Below are positions 52,903 through 61,752 of a stretch of DNA of 64,000 nt, piece after piece. Position 1 is the first letter of the stretch. The number at the start of each line of letters is the position of its first letter. This DNA comes from JANXUC01 sp964619065 (GTDB taxonomy: Bacteria; Acidobacteriota; Terriglobia; Terriglobales; Acidobacteriaceae). The notes beneath the pieces were generated by a model that saw only the letters and a list, made by a program, of their open reading frames with translations, did no database searches and was not told where the DNA came from. The position numbers and the translations under genes are program-made. The stretch covers positions 34,901-98,900 of the forward strand of contig CAZUCC010000007.1 of the NCBI GenBank assembly GCA_964619065.1. The letters are read 5' to 3'.

Positions 52903-54161
52903 TCATGAACCCCCGCAAGCGCGAGCACAGCCAGCAGAATTCTCCGCAGGCCCAGCTCGCGACCGCCGCAATCAAACCACTCCTGCAGTGTGTGCGCTCC
53001 GCCGCCGCGGCCGCCGCCGCCGAGCGCAATCGCTTCCCGCCCCAACGAGAGCGGGATGTTCGCGTCCGTGGAAGCACGCTGAACTTGCGCCGGGTTGTTG
53101 AGATGTTTGTCGACGGCGCGAATCACTCGCAGAATATGCGCATTGGCCGGCAGCTCGCCTCCGGGGCGGTTCCCAATCATCGTCACTTCGGCCGTGAGCG
53201 CGGCTTGACGAACCCCGAATCTCGCAGATTCGCGTTCGGTTTCCACACTCTGTTCCAACGCCCGCCGCAAAGCACTTTCCAACCTCTCCATCTCGGTCAT
53301 CGACGTCGAACGGATATCCACACGCATGCTGGCAAACTCTGGAATCGAGTTCACCGAAGTTCCACCGCGGATCACGCCGACGTTGGCCGAGGTTTTCGGG
53401 TTCTGTGGAATATTCGTGCGGCTGAAAACCTCAATGGCGCGGGCCAGAATTACGATGGGATTGGGAACACCGTAATCGCTCCAGGAATGGCCTCCCGGCC
53501 CGCGCACAGTAACCTCGAAACGGCGGCTGCCCAGCGCTTCCGCCACGATGACGTCCGTTCCTGCGCCATCCAAAATCACGCTATAGGCAATCGAGTCCTG
53601 CCACCGAGGCTGCGAGAAAATATGGCGCATGCCGCGCAGATCGCCTTCGCCTTCCTCGCCAACGTTGCCGATCAGCAGGATCGTTTTGCCCGGATGAATC
53701 GCCGTCGCCCGCAATGCCCCTGCTACAGCCAGCAGCGCGATGACGCCTGCACCATTGTCGGAGACTCCCGGGCCGAGCAGTTTACTTCCTTCCTGCCGAA
53801 TATTCAGGGGACTGTCGGTGGGAAAGACTGTATCGATATGGGCACTCAGCGCGACATACGGTCCGGCTTGCCCAGGATGCACGCCCAAAACATTGCCTGC
53901 TTCGTCGATGCTGACATCGTCAAGGCCAAGCTCGTGAAATCTTTCCGCGAGCCACGCCCCACGAGCGGCTTCTCCGAACGGAGGAGCGGGGATGCGGGCC
54001 ATTTCCATCTGCCATTGCGCCAGCTTCGGTTCCCCCGCACGCAACCAGTCACAGGCCTGCTTGACTTCGGGCAAAGACGCCATGCGCGCGATCTCTTGCT
54101 CGGGTGTTGCTAAGACCTCGGAGTAAACCTTGGGGCTTAAAGGCATGGGGCTCGAAGGCAT
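52899..54161 (-). CDS. M20 family metallopeptidase
   Basis: A 420-residue di-zinc peptidase of the M20 family, nearest in style to peptidase T/carboxypeptidase forms. Metal and catalytic residues: H108-I-D110 (LSAHIDTVFP), D135 (GPGVSDNGAG), E169-E170 (VGEEGEGD), and a late His in GGAHTLQEWF. The dimerisation domain is in the middle (GPGGHSWSDYG). No signal peptide. A Gly-rich run GGGGRGGG near the last ligand is a low-complexity insertion. Coupled to the amidohydrolase gene downstream, which suggests a joint role in peptide or amide scavenging. Confidence 0.92.
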   Translation of the reverse strand: MPSSPMPLSPKVYSEVLATPEQEIARMASLPEVKQACDWLRAGEPKLAQWQMEMARIPAPPFGEAARGAWLAERFHELGLDDVSIDEAGNVLGVHPGQAGPYVALSAHIDTVFPTDSPLNIRQEGSKLLGPGVSDNGAGVIALLAVAGALRATAIHPGKTILLIGNVGEEGEGDLRGMRHIFSQPRWQDSIAYSVILDGAGTDVIVAEALGSRRFEVTVRGPGGHSWSDYGVPNPIVILARAIEVFSRTNIPQNPKTSANVGVIRGGTSVNSIPEFASMRVDIRSTSMTEMERLESALRRALEQSVETERESARFGVRQAALTAEVTMIGNRPGGELPANAHILRVIRAVDKHLNNPAQVQRASTDANIPLSLGREAIALGGGGRGGGAHTLQEWFDCGGRELGLRRILLAVLALAGVHE

Positions 54162-54221
54162 CAGATGTCAGGCCATCTTACAACAGCAACGCCTTCGGAT
54201 GAATGCAGTTGAAAGACGAAG

Positions 54222-54692
54222 TCAGGGTTCTCCATCCGTGCCGGATTCTTCGCCCAGCGTGAAGCCACCGATCTCCTCGCTGAACTCCAGCAGGTGCTGA
54301 TACTGCTCATACCACTCGGTGGAGGCTTCATAGAGAAACATGCTGCCCTGATAAGCCCATCCCACCTGAATGAAGCCGACCTTGCCGACGTGCTGCCGGA
54401 GCCAACGCGCGTCCTCGATATCATCTTCGGAGCCGAAACGGACTTCGCTGAGATGCTGGATCAACTCGTCGAGCTCGGCGCGTTCGAGCGTCCAGGCGTG
54501 CATGGTGAGAAAGGGTGCACCGCAATGTTTAGCGAGTTCGACGAAGTCCTTCCAGCCGTCGGAGTGGTCCGGACTGTGCCACATGATGGCCTGCACTTCG
54601 TCCTCGGAAGCATAGCCGTGAAAACGGCGCATGCCGTGGCCTTCAATGAAGGCAATCATGTCGTCTTTGAGGGTCGAGAGATTGTCAGCCAT
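54222..54692 (-). CDS. Acidic protein of unknown function
   Basis: A 156-residue, strongly acidic cytoplasmic protein, rich in Glu, Asp, Trp and His, with no signal or membrane segment. Notable stretches are FIEGHGMRRFHGYASEDE, MWHSPDHSDGWKDFVELAKH and VGWAYQGSMFLYEASTEWYE. No family is recognised. The codon pattern and length argue for a real gene. It lies upstream of the M20 gene (60 bp), possibly in the same transcript, and is divergent from the DUF507 pair. Confidence 0.7.
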   Translation of the reverse strand: MADNLSTLKDDMIAFIEGHGMRRFHGYASEDEVQAIMWHSPDHSDGWKDFVELAKHCGAPFLTMHAWTLERAELDELIQHLSEVRFGSEDDIEDARWLRQHVGKVGFIQVGWAYQGSMFLYEASTEWYEQYQHLLEFSEEIGGFTLGEESGTDGEP

Positions 54693-54825
54693 GGCGCAAG
54701 AAGTCCCAGTTGGATTGTAAGATGTTTCACAAACCGGTGCCAGAAAAGTAGCAGGCAGCCATTCGAGAATGCCGTGCCGTGTGTGTTAAACTTTGATGTT
54801 TGTTCCGCACTCCTTAGCAATTCCT

Positions 54826-55104
54826 ATGCTGGTGTCCAAAGAATTTGTGGCCTATATGGCCCGCGAGATCGTTAAGAAACTCACAACCGCGCAGGTCATT
54901 GAAGCGAAGGATCTGCCCGTCGTTATCGAAAAGGTTAACGGCGCCCTGCTGGAAGAGCTCAGCCTGGAAGACCGCATTAACGACGAGGTGCGGATCATCC
55001 TCGAGACGTACTCCGACGAAATGCGCAATTCTGGCGCGGACTATCAGGAGATGTTCCGCAAGGTCAAAAACGAACTGGTGAAGAAATACAAAGCGGTGCT
55101 GTAA
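54826..55104 (+). CDS. DUF507 family protein, first of a tandem pair
   Basis: 92 residues from ATG 54826, all-helical, highly charged. The opening MLVSKEFVAYMAREIVKKL matches the DUF507 pattern and the second gene's MRISRDKAGMLAKNVMEVLK. A frame start 11 codons earlier exists without support. The C-terminal helix EMFRKVKNELVKKYKAVL ends the protein like its partner. Function of the family is unknown. 33 bp separate the two genes. Confidence 0.82.
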   Translation: MLVSKEFVAYMAREIVKKLTTAQVIEAKDLPVVIEKVNGALLEELSLEDRINDEVRIILETYSDEMRNSGADYQEMFRKVKNELVKKYKAVL

Positions 55105-55137
55105 GGCTCGGAAATTGAGATCAAAGAATAAAGAATT

Positions 55138-55407
55138 ATGAGAATCAGCCGGGACAAGGCAGGCATGCTTGCCAAAAACGTGATGGAAGTACTGAAGCAG
55201 ACGGATCAAGTGGAATTTGTGGAGGATCCGAACACCATCAAGCAGGAGACTCGCAAGATCATTGAGGCGTTGCTCATGCACGAAGTGAGACTGGATCAGG
55301 CAGCCCGCATGAAGATTGAGAACCAGAAACGGACCATCCTGGAGGGCAGCCAGGAATGGGAGATTCTCTACCGAAAATATTACAACGAGGAAGTAAAAAA
55401 GCTGTAA
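55138..55407 (+). CDS. DUF507 family protein, second of a tandem pair
   Basis: 89 residues, helical and charged, with the DUF507 features MRISRDKAGMLAK, an acidic middle (EFVEDPNTIKQETRKIIEAL) and a basic end YRKYYNEEVKKL. Recognisably related to the gene just upstream, so a tandem duplication followed by divergence, perhaps forming a heteromer. A strong terminator follows. Confidence 0.85.
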   Translation: MRISRDKAGMLAKNVMEVLKQTDQVEFVEDPNTIKQETRKIIEALLMHEVRLDQAARMKIENQKRTILEGSQEWEILYRKYYNEEVKKL

Positions 55408-55433
55408 GCGGTACGGGCGGAGAGTTTTGAAGG

Positions 55434-55458
55434 GCGGCCTCGGCCGCTTTTCTTTTTG
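55434..55458 (+). terminator. Terminator of the DUF507 pair
   Basis: GCGGCC-TC-GGCCGC followed by TTTTCTTTTTG, 27 bases after the second stop. Confidence 0.85.
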
Positions 55459-55471
55459 TGTACAGGCCGGC

Positions 55472-56068
55472 TTAGGGCGTGCAGGAAAAAATGCGCGCTG
55501 GCGGTATGTTCAGAGGTTGGAAACCCTGCTCCACCGAGCGGAAGCACGCGCGCAGGCAAGGCAGCATGACGCGCGAATACTGGTAGGCCACAAAAACTCC
55601 GTTCGCATGCAGCGCGCTGCGTGTTTCCCGCATGATGTGGCGGCGCACGGAATCCGGCATGGCGCCAAACGGAAGACTCGAAATAATAGTATCGGCTCGC
55701 GACAGGCCCATTCCGGCCAACACTTCCCGTACATGAGCTGCCGAGGTTTGCACCACACACAAACGAGGATCGCGAACCCGCTGGCGCAGGAATTCAGCGA
55801 ACTCGTGGTTCAACTCAATCACAATCAGTAGGGCATCGGGCGCCATCCGCTTCAGGATTTCTTCTGTGATGTTCCCGATACCAGGGCCGTATTCGACTAA
55901 TACCCGAGCCCGCCTCCAGTTCACCGCTGCCAGCATGTCGTTGATTAGAAAGGGCGAGCATGGAACCACGGCTCCGAGCATGGCGGGGTAGCGGAAAACG
56001 TTGCGAGTGAACAACGCCATACGGGAGGTGGAACGGGAGGACGCGCGACGGGCTTTCAATCTTGGCAT
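55472..56068 (-). CDS. SAM-dependent methyltransferase, PmtA-like
   Basis: A 198-residue class I methyltransferase related to rRNA adenine dimethylases and phospholipid N-methyltransferases. The SAM-binding motif is VLVEYGPGIGNITEEILKR (residues about 56-74) with IVIELNHEF as the acidic loop. ISSLPFGAMP at the post-motif IV position is the PmtA-like variant of NLPY, which points to phosphatidylethanolamine methylation rather than rRNA. Basic N-terminus. Convergent with the DUF507 genes. Confidence 0.85.
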   Translation of the reverse strand: MPRLKARRASSRSTSRMALFTRNVFRYPAMLGAVVPCSPFLINDMLAAVNWRRARVLVEYGPGIGNITEEILKRMAPDALLIVIELNHEFAEFLRQRVRDPRLCVVQTSAAHVREVLAGMGLSRADTIISSLPFGAMPDSVRRHIMRETRSALHANGVFVAYQYSRVMLPCLRACFRSVEQGFQPLNIPPARIFSCTP

Positions 56069-56319
56069 TCCTTCGAACCCTCTAGCCTATTCTCCTGCTT
56101 TTGCCGCGAGGGTAAGCTTACAGGCTCGACCGGCAGAGCAAAAGCACTAATTTGTCTTGTCCGCGTGTTTGCTGGGTTTCAACGGTGTTCGCTGGATATT
56201 TCCCAGGTCTTTGCGTGACTTAAATACCGGAGGAGTGCTGGCAGGAATGCCCTTCAGAGCGTATTAAAGAATATTCTCCGCCATCACGGAATAATCCAAG
56301 ACTCTACTGGTTTACTCTT

Positions 56320-56859
56320 GTGTACGTGCGCGAAGCGCGTCCCCAATCCGTGTCTTTCGAAGATTTGGCGATGCCGCTTTTCAATCAGCTTTACAACTTC
56401 GCGCACTGGCTGACGCATGACCGCGTAGAAGCAGAAGATTTAGTGCAGGAGACCTATGCCAAAGCGCTGCGCGGATTTTCCTCCTTCGAGCCAGGCACTA
56501 ACTTCCGGGCGTGGATCTATCGGATTCTGCGCAACACGTTTCTGACCACGTGCACGGGGCTGAAAGCGGCGGCACCCGTGCCGCTGGAGGCGGAGGAGGA
56601 TGGACCGGAGCTGGCGATCACATTCGAGACACCAGAAACGATACTGCTGGAGCGGGCGAATCAGCAATTGGTACACGAGGCTCTCGAAGAACTGCCGCTG
56701 CCCTTTCGCGAGATTTTATTGCTGTGCGAGGTCGAAGAAATGTCCTACCAGGAAATTGGGGAGACGCTCTCGATTCCGCTGGGGACTGTGATGTCGCGTT
56801 TGTCGAGAGCACGCGCGGCGCTGCGGAAACTGTTGGTGGGGAAACTGGCAAGAGGATAG
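56320..56859 (+). CDS. ECF RNA polymerase sigma factor
   Basis: A 179-residue ECF sigma factor starting at GTG 56320. Region 2 contains MPLFNQLYNFAHWLTHDRVEAEDLVQETY with the -10 recognition helix FRAWIYRILRNTFL; region 4 has LPLPFREILLLCEVEEMSY and the helix-turn-helix QEIGETLSIPLGTVMSRLSRA. A zf-HC2 anti-sigma gene follows after only 2 bp, so this is a classical membrane-stress-type sigma/anti-sigma operon. The regulon is unknown. Confidence 0.92.
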   Translation: MYVREARPQSVSFEDLAMPLFNQLYNFAHWLTHDRVEAEDLVQETYAKALRGFSSFEPGTNFRAWIYRILRNTFLTTCTGLKAAAPVPLEAEEDGPELAITFETPETILLERANQQLVHEALEELPLPFREILLLCEVEEMSYQEIGETLSIPLGTVMSRLSRARAALRKLLVGKLARG

Positions 56860-56861
56860 CT

Positions 56862-57638
56862 ATGGCTTGCGACTCGTGGAAAGCAAAACTCGATCTCTAC
56901 CTGGACGGTGAATTACCCGCCGAAGAAATGCGCGCCTTCGATGCGCACGTGCGGGGTTGTCCGTCCTGCGCGGCCGACGCGCTGGCGCTGGTGCGGATGA
57001 AGCGCGAAGTGCAGGCAGCGGGAAAGCGGTTCACTCCCAGTGAGGAGTTCCGGCTGCGGGTGCAACGTAGTGGGAATACGCAGTCGGCGCGACGTCGGAA
57101 TTTAAGTTGGCTCCACGCGGCCGCGCTCGCGCTGGCAGGCCTGGTGCTGGGTGTGGCTTTGTCCGTGAACTACGTTGGCAAATCCCGGCACGGCGAAGAA
57201 GCGATTCAGGGCGAAATCGCCGACCTGCACGTAGCAGCGCTGGCTAGCTCAACGCCGGTGGATGTGATCTCCACTGACCGGCACACAGTGAAGCCGTGGT
57301 TCGCGGGAAAAATCCCGTTCACGTTCAATCTGCCGGAGCTGCAAAATTCAGACTTTTCGCTGTTAGGTGGACGCGTTAGCTATTTGGATCAAGCGCCGGG
57401 AGCTCATCTGATTTACCAGGTAAGGAAGCACCGCATCTCCGTGCTGATCTTTCAGGAAAAACCAGGCCAAGTGCGGGACGAAAATAGATTTCGCACGGAA
57501 TCCTCGGCAACAAAAACTTATTCCTTCACCACCGAAACCTGGAGCCAGGATGGGTTGCGCTACTTCGTGATTGGCGACGCAACCGCGGACGATATCCATA
57601 GGCTGGCGCAGTTGCTCAAAGACGCAGCCCGGACGTAA
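56862..57638 (+). CDS. Membrane anti-sigma factor with zf-HC2 domain
   Basis: A 258-residue protein starting at ATG 56862, two bases after the sigma stop. The N-terminal zinc finger shows H29-VRG-C33-PS-C36 (zf-HC2), which binds the sigma factor. One membrane segment spans about residues 84-105. The periplasmic part (110-258) ends in a DUF-like beta domain (HLIYQVRKHRISVLIFQEK; DGLRYFVIGDATADDIHRLA), probably the sensor. The reading frame continues 117 codons upstream inside the sigma gene, which is only coincidence. Confidence 0.9.
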   Translation: MACDSWKAKLDLYLDGELPAEEMRAFDAHVRGCPSCAADALALVRMKREVQAAGKRFTPSEEFRLRVQRSGNTQSARRRNLSWLHAAALALAGLVLGVALSVNYVGKSRHGEEAIQGEIADLHVAALASSTPVDVISTDRHTVKPWFAGKIPFTFNLPELQNSDFSLLGGRVSYLDQAPGAHLIYQVRKHRISVLIFQEKPGQVRDENRFRTESSATKTYSFTTETWSQDGLRYFVIGDATADDIHRLAQLLKDAART

Positions 57639-57660
57639 GCATCGCCCCGAACCATGTAGG

Positions 57661-57699
57661 CCCAGACGCCCTCGTCTGGGCAGGCGAGCGAAGCTCGCC
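57661..57699. repeat. REP-like twin hairpin
   Basis: CCCAGACG-CCCT-CGTCTGGG (57661-57680) and GGCGAGC-GAA-GCTCGCC (57683-57699), both perfect, between the convergent anti-sigma and sppA genes. It may also terminate transcription from either side. Confidence 0.6.
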
Positions 57700-57771
57700 A
57701 GCGGCTACGTTCGGAATGACAATCGAGTAGCAGTCTTCTAAAGGCGGCAGGCGAGGCGCTCTACGCAATCG

Positions 57772-59556
57772 CTAGCGCTGCCGCTCCATCTCCGGCATCA
57801 TTAGAACATCTTCGCCCTGATCTCCACTCTTGTTCCCGTCCTCCAGCACGCCCAGCGCTTGCAGCCTCTGCGCCATTGGCTGCACCGAGCGCAAGACTCC
57901 CGCCAGCGCCTGTGCCGAGGCTTCTTTCTCGCTATTGTCGGCATCCCCGCGAACTAACAACAGTTCATAAAGCTTCTTGCGTTTCGGGTAGACCGCGAGC
58001 TTGACCTCGTCTCCTTCGGAGACATTGATGGATTTCTTTACCAGCCGAAGCGCGGTATCGAAACCGCCGAGTTCATCAACCAGCCCGATGGCCTTTGCGT
58101 CTTCTCCTGTCCAAATGCGGCCCTTCGCAATTTCCATAACTTTTTCTTTGGGCAAATGGCGGCCTTCGGCGACCTTGCCCGTGAAATCCTCGTAGACGCG
58201 GTTGAGCCAAGCCTCGAAGCGCTGCCACTCCGTGTCGTTGTAGTCATGAGTGGTCGTGAACATGGTCGCGTTCTGGGAGGTGTGAATTTCATCGTAGGAG
58301 AGGCCGAGTTTGCTCCACAATCCCGACGCGTACATCTTTCCGCCGAGCACGCCGATGGAAGCCGTAATGGTACCGGGTTCGGCTACGATCTTATCCGCGG
58401 CCATGGCGACAAAATATCCGCCGGAGCCGGCGAGATTCCCCATGGAAACAATGACTGGCTTCCCTGCTTTCCGGGCGCGGACGACTTCGCGGTAGATCGT
58501 GTCCGAAGCTACGTAGGACCCGCCGGGGCTATCGACGCGGAAGAGGATCGCTTTCACGTCCTTGTCGTCGATGGCGCTACGGAAAGCACCAGCAACCGTG
58601 TCCGACCCCATAGTTACGCTGCCGTTCACGGGACTGAAATCGCTCTTACCGCGCATCACTTGGCCTACGCCGTAAATCAGAGCGACAGTCTTGCCGCTGT
58701 TGTGCGGGCGGCCAGCGCGATAGAGATATTTGTCGAGATAGAGCAGTTCGGCGTCTTTCCCGGCTTGCGTCTTGACCTTCTCGTAAACCTCGTCGCGATA
58801 GGCCATGCCATCGACGAGTTTGGCGTCAAGTGCCTCTTTGCCCAGATAGGGACCCTTGTTGACCAGCGCATCGAACTGATTCGGGTCGAGGTGGCGGGCT
58901 TCGCAGATGCCGCTCTTCATCTGACCGAACCAGGAGTTCATCACCTTGCTGTTCGCTTCCTTGTGCGCATCGGTGTACTTGGTTTCGGTGTAAATGTTCA
59001 TTGCGTTCTTGTATTCGTAACGGTGATCACCGCGAAATTTTACGCCGAGCTTGTCGAGCGTGCCCTTGAGGAATTGCGTTTCGATCATCAGTCCGGTGAG
59101 GCCCACATCCCCAGAGGGTTGCAGATAGATTTGGTCGAATGCTGTGGCTACATAGTAAGCGCCATTGCCGGGTGCAAATTCTCCAAAAGTCTCGGCATAA
59201 GCGACGGCGAACTTCTTCTTGGTGCGGAAACGGAATACTGCGTCGCGGATTTCCTGTGCCTCGGCCATGCCCATGGGAACGGCGCTGATGGTGGCGACAA
59301 GTCCAACGACACGATCGTCGTGGGCGCCGCGGTCGAGCGCATCCACAATATCCCGCACGCGAGGGCGGTCGGAAAGCATGTATTTGGCGATGGCAGACTC
59401 GGGCGCGTCTTCAATCATCTGACTCCCGAGATTCACCTCGAGGATGGTCTTCGACGGCACCGGACCTTTGTAGTTCAGCATGATCGCGAAATAAATCGAG
59501 TAGATGAGAACGGCGGCTCCAAACCAGGCGAGGAAACGAACGATGGCTTTTTTCAT
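57772..59556 (-). CDS. sppA: Signal peptide peptidase SppA, long form
   Basis: A 594-residue inner-membrane Ser-Lys protease degrading cleaved signal peptides. The ATG at 59556 has GGAG 6 bases upstream. Residues 7-28 form the membrane anchor. Two homologous halves are present as in E. coli SppA: the lysine is K183 in YKNAMN, the nucleophile S378 in GNLAGSGGYFVAM. The C-terminal tail (about 40 residues, ending PEMERQR) is polar. Preceded by the TPR protein at 59668 on the same strand, 111 bp upstream. Confidence 0.94.
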   Translation of the reverse strand: MKKAIVRFLAWFGAAVLIYSIYFAIMLNYKGPVPSKTILEVNLGSQMIEDAPESAIAKYMLSDRPRVRDIVDALDRGAHDDRVVGLVATISAVPMGMAEAQEIRDAVFRFRTKKKFAVAYAETFGEFAPGNGAYYVATAFDQIYLQPSGDVGLTGLMIETQFLKGTLDKLGVKFRGDHRYEYKNAMNIYTETKYTDAHKEANSKVMNSWFGQMKSGICEARHLDPNQFDALVNKGPYLGKEALDAKLVDGMAYRDEVYEKVKTQAGKDAELLYLDKYLYRAGRPHNSGKTVALIYGVGQVMRGKSDFSPVNGSVTMGSDTVAGAFRSAIDDKDVKAILFRVDSPGGSYVASDTIYREVVRARKAGKPVIVSMGNLAGSGGYFVAMAADKIVAEPGTITASIGVLGGKMYASGLWSKLGLSYDEIHTSQNATMFTTTHDYNDTEWQRFEAWLNRVYEDFTGKVAEGRHLPKEKVMEIAKGRIWTGEDAKAIGLVDELGGFDTALRLVKKSINVSEGDEVKLAVYPKRKKLYELLLVRGDADNSEKEASAQALAGVLRSVQPMAQRLQALGVLEDGNKSGDQGEDVLMMPEMERQR

Positions 59557-59667
59557 GGCGACTCCGTGGTGGAACAATTCGTGAACAATCAGGATAGCTG
59601 GAGAGATATCGGGTTGCGAGTACCTGGAGGGACACTACTCAATCTGAGATTGTCATCCTAAGCTCTG

Positions 59668-61698
59668 TTACTGCACTTCCACCGAAACCAAATCCCCTTC
59701 GCCCGCCTTAGCCCCGGCTTTGTAATTGGCCATCGCATTCACGCCTTGCCAGCGGCAGGAGAACTTGTCTTCTCCGACAACGATGACCGTGCTCTTGTCC
59801 GCCGCATGCAACTTGAGCGTGCGGTTACTCGTAGCGAGCGTCATCACAGCGGCGGGCTCTTGCGAGCAATCCACACTTACAATGCGGCCTTTCGCAAAAA
59901 CGACGGGGCGTTTGTCGGGCGCAGCTTCCACAGGGCGAACGTTTTCAGCGGCGTCTTTGGCCTCGCGCGCCGCTTCTTCGGCAGCGGCTTGCGCCTGCTG
60001 TCTGGCGCGTTCGGGAGAGATACCGTACTTCTCGGTGATCGCAAGATCTTTGATCTGTTGCTTCGCAGCAGCCGCTACCTGTGGGTCGCTACTCTGCTTG
60101 AGGTGATCGAGCAAAGCACGCGCGGCGTCGAATTTCTTGGCTTCGGTGTAAATCTTCGCGAGGTTGACCTGGTACCACTCGTGGCGCGGATTCAAGCGGA
60201 TTGCGGCCTGCATGGCTTCCGCGGCGGATGTGATGCCTCCGCCTTCGATGCGCCCGAGGCCGAGCAAGCTGTGGGCTTCGGCAAATTCCGGATACCAGTC
60301 AATCACAACTCTCAGATCGAGAAGCGCATTGGCCAATCCCTTGACGGACTGATTGGTCGCTTGGGCGGCACGAAACTTGGTCACGGAGAGATAATAGTGC
60401 GACCAGTTATCGTTGACATTCAGCTCCAGCGCCTTGGCGAATTCTTCCACGGCGGCGTCCCACTGCTTGGTCTCTAACGCAATCCAGCCCAGGACACGGT
60501 GCTCGGAGGCGGTTTCCGGACATTCTTTCTCTTTATCTTTGTCCTTTTCTGGGCACTCGCGCATCATCGCCTGGATTTCCGCTTGAACGTTGGCGCGGTG
60601 CTCGGGAAGGCGGGCTTCCATTTCGGCCACCGCGACCCGGCCTTCGAGTTCCGGCAGGGGTTTCACGGAATACGCGACGGTCTCAGGATCGATTGGCGAC
60701 GGATACTGGTAGGGCTGTGGGATCGTGATCTCAACCGCTTGCTGCGCCTCATCGCGTGCCGCGAACAGGTCCTTTTGCGCTTTGAAGTAGTCCTTGACTG
60801 CCTGCTCGAATTGTTTGCTCGTCATGCCATAGGCGCGCTGGACAGCTTGCTCCACCGGCACTTTCTGATTTTGCAACAGATCGAAAAACGTTCCGGTCTC
60901 CGTCATCTTCTTTTGCGCCAGCAGATAGTGGATGGTCATCCAGCTCTGCGCGTGGAAGAGCGTGCGGTGCGTGCCTTCCGGACCCGTACGCTGCATGGTC
61001 AGCAGGTCAGCCATATTGATCCAGATGGGCGCAAGCAAAAAATCGGTGAGCGGTTTGGGCAATTCTTGTTTTTGATTCGTTGTGTCAAAAATATCGGTTT
61101 TCAGGAATGGTGCCAGTTCGGGATCGCCGCCGATATCAATCCTCTTGTTGTCGAGCTGAATGCTGGAGAAATACTCCGCCAATCCCTCGTCGAACCAGGA
61201 AGTCGTGGTCGGATAGTTGCCCTCCAGGAAAGCGTGGGCAAGATCGTGTGCCGCAGCGCGCCAGGGCTCCGGGGCGAAAAGATTCAGCACCAGGAAATCG
61301 CGGTCCTCTCCCCGCAGAAGAAAGGCAGGCGCAGCGATGGGCGCTCCCTGCTTGTGTGGAGCAATCTGGGAATATTCCTTGTCGCCGCGGAACGCGATCA
61401 CCGTCAAGGGGATGGGGCGCGTCAAGTCTTGCTTGAGCAGAAATCCGGCAAAGACTGCTTGCATTTGCTCTAGGCGAAGCGCTACTTCCCGGCCCCGCTT
61501 GTCACCGGCGTCCGTCATGACTGCGAAGTGCGGGGAGCGTACTTCGATCCATTGCGTGTCGGCAGCTTGAAGGAGTGACCCCGTGAGGAGCGAGCCCGCC
61601 AGGAAGAAACTGCGCAGAAGCGGACCTGAGGTGATTCGCCCGTCGAGAATCCGCGCACACTTCACCAAGACCATAACGAAGGAGTACCGACTGGACAT
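59668..61698 (-). CDS. Exported zincin-like protein with TPR repeats, HDLAH motif
   Basis: A 676-residue protein. A hydrophobic stretch (SFFLAGSLLTGSLLQA, residues 30-45) serves as export signal; an alternative start is ATG 61674. Residues 50-290 resemble the DUF1570/peptidase-MA fold: H151-D-L-A-H155 followed by WFDEGLAEYFSS with E171. The gluzincin consensus is HExxH, so the usual catalytic Glu is Asp here. TPR repeats occupy about 410-560, then an Ala/Glu-rich coil and a small beta domain. Function unknown. It lies upstream of sppA, same strand. Confidence 0.88.
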   Translation of the reverse strand: MSSRYSFVMVLVKCARILDGRITSGPLLRSFFLAGSLLTGSLLQAADTQWIEVRSPHFAVMTDAGDKRGREVALRLEQMQAVFAGFLLKQDLTRPIPLTVIAFRGDKEYSQIAPHKQGAPIAAPAFLLRGEDRDFLVLNLFAPEPWRAAAHDLAHAFLEGNYPTTTSWFDEGLAEYFSSIQLDNKRIDIGGDPELAPFLKTDIFDTTNQKQELPKPLTDFLLAPIWINMADLLTMQRTGPEGTHRTLFHAQSWMTIHYLLAQKKMTETGTFFDLLQNQKVPVEQAVQRAYGMTSKQFEQAVKDYFKAQKDLFAARDEAQQAVEITIPQPYQYPSPIDPETVAYSVKPLPELEGRVAVAEMEARLPEHRANVQAEIQAMMRECPEKDKDKEKECPETASEHRVLGWIALETKQWDAAVEEFAKALELNVNDNWSHYYLSVTKFRAAQATNQSVKGLANALLDLRVVIDWYPEFAEAHSLLGLGRIEGGGITSAAEAMQAAIRLNPRHEWYQVNLAKIYTEAKKFDAARALLDHLKQSSDPQVAAAAKQQIKDLAITEKYGISPERARQQAQAAAEEAAREAKDAAENVRPVEAAPDKRPVVFAKGRIVSVDCSQEPAAVMTLATSNRTLKLHAADKSTVIVVGEDKFSCRWQGVNAMANYKAGAKAGEGDLVSVEVQ

Positions 61699-61752
61699 CC
61701 AATTGGCTCGATGCTATCACGGGTGGGTGCCGCCGCAAGCGGACATACAGCC

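Noticed and set aside
56511..56861. Upstream extension of the anti-sigma frame
   Set aside because: It overlaps the ECF sigma gene in another frame; the zf-HC2 start at 56862 is the family start.
58156..59661. Plus-strand open frame of 501 codons opposite sppA
   Set aside because: Antisense to a complete SppA with both catalytic residues; composition (Val/Ala/His-rich) and lack of any motif mark it as a shadow.
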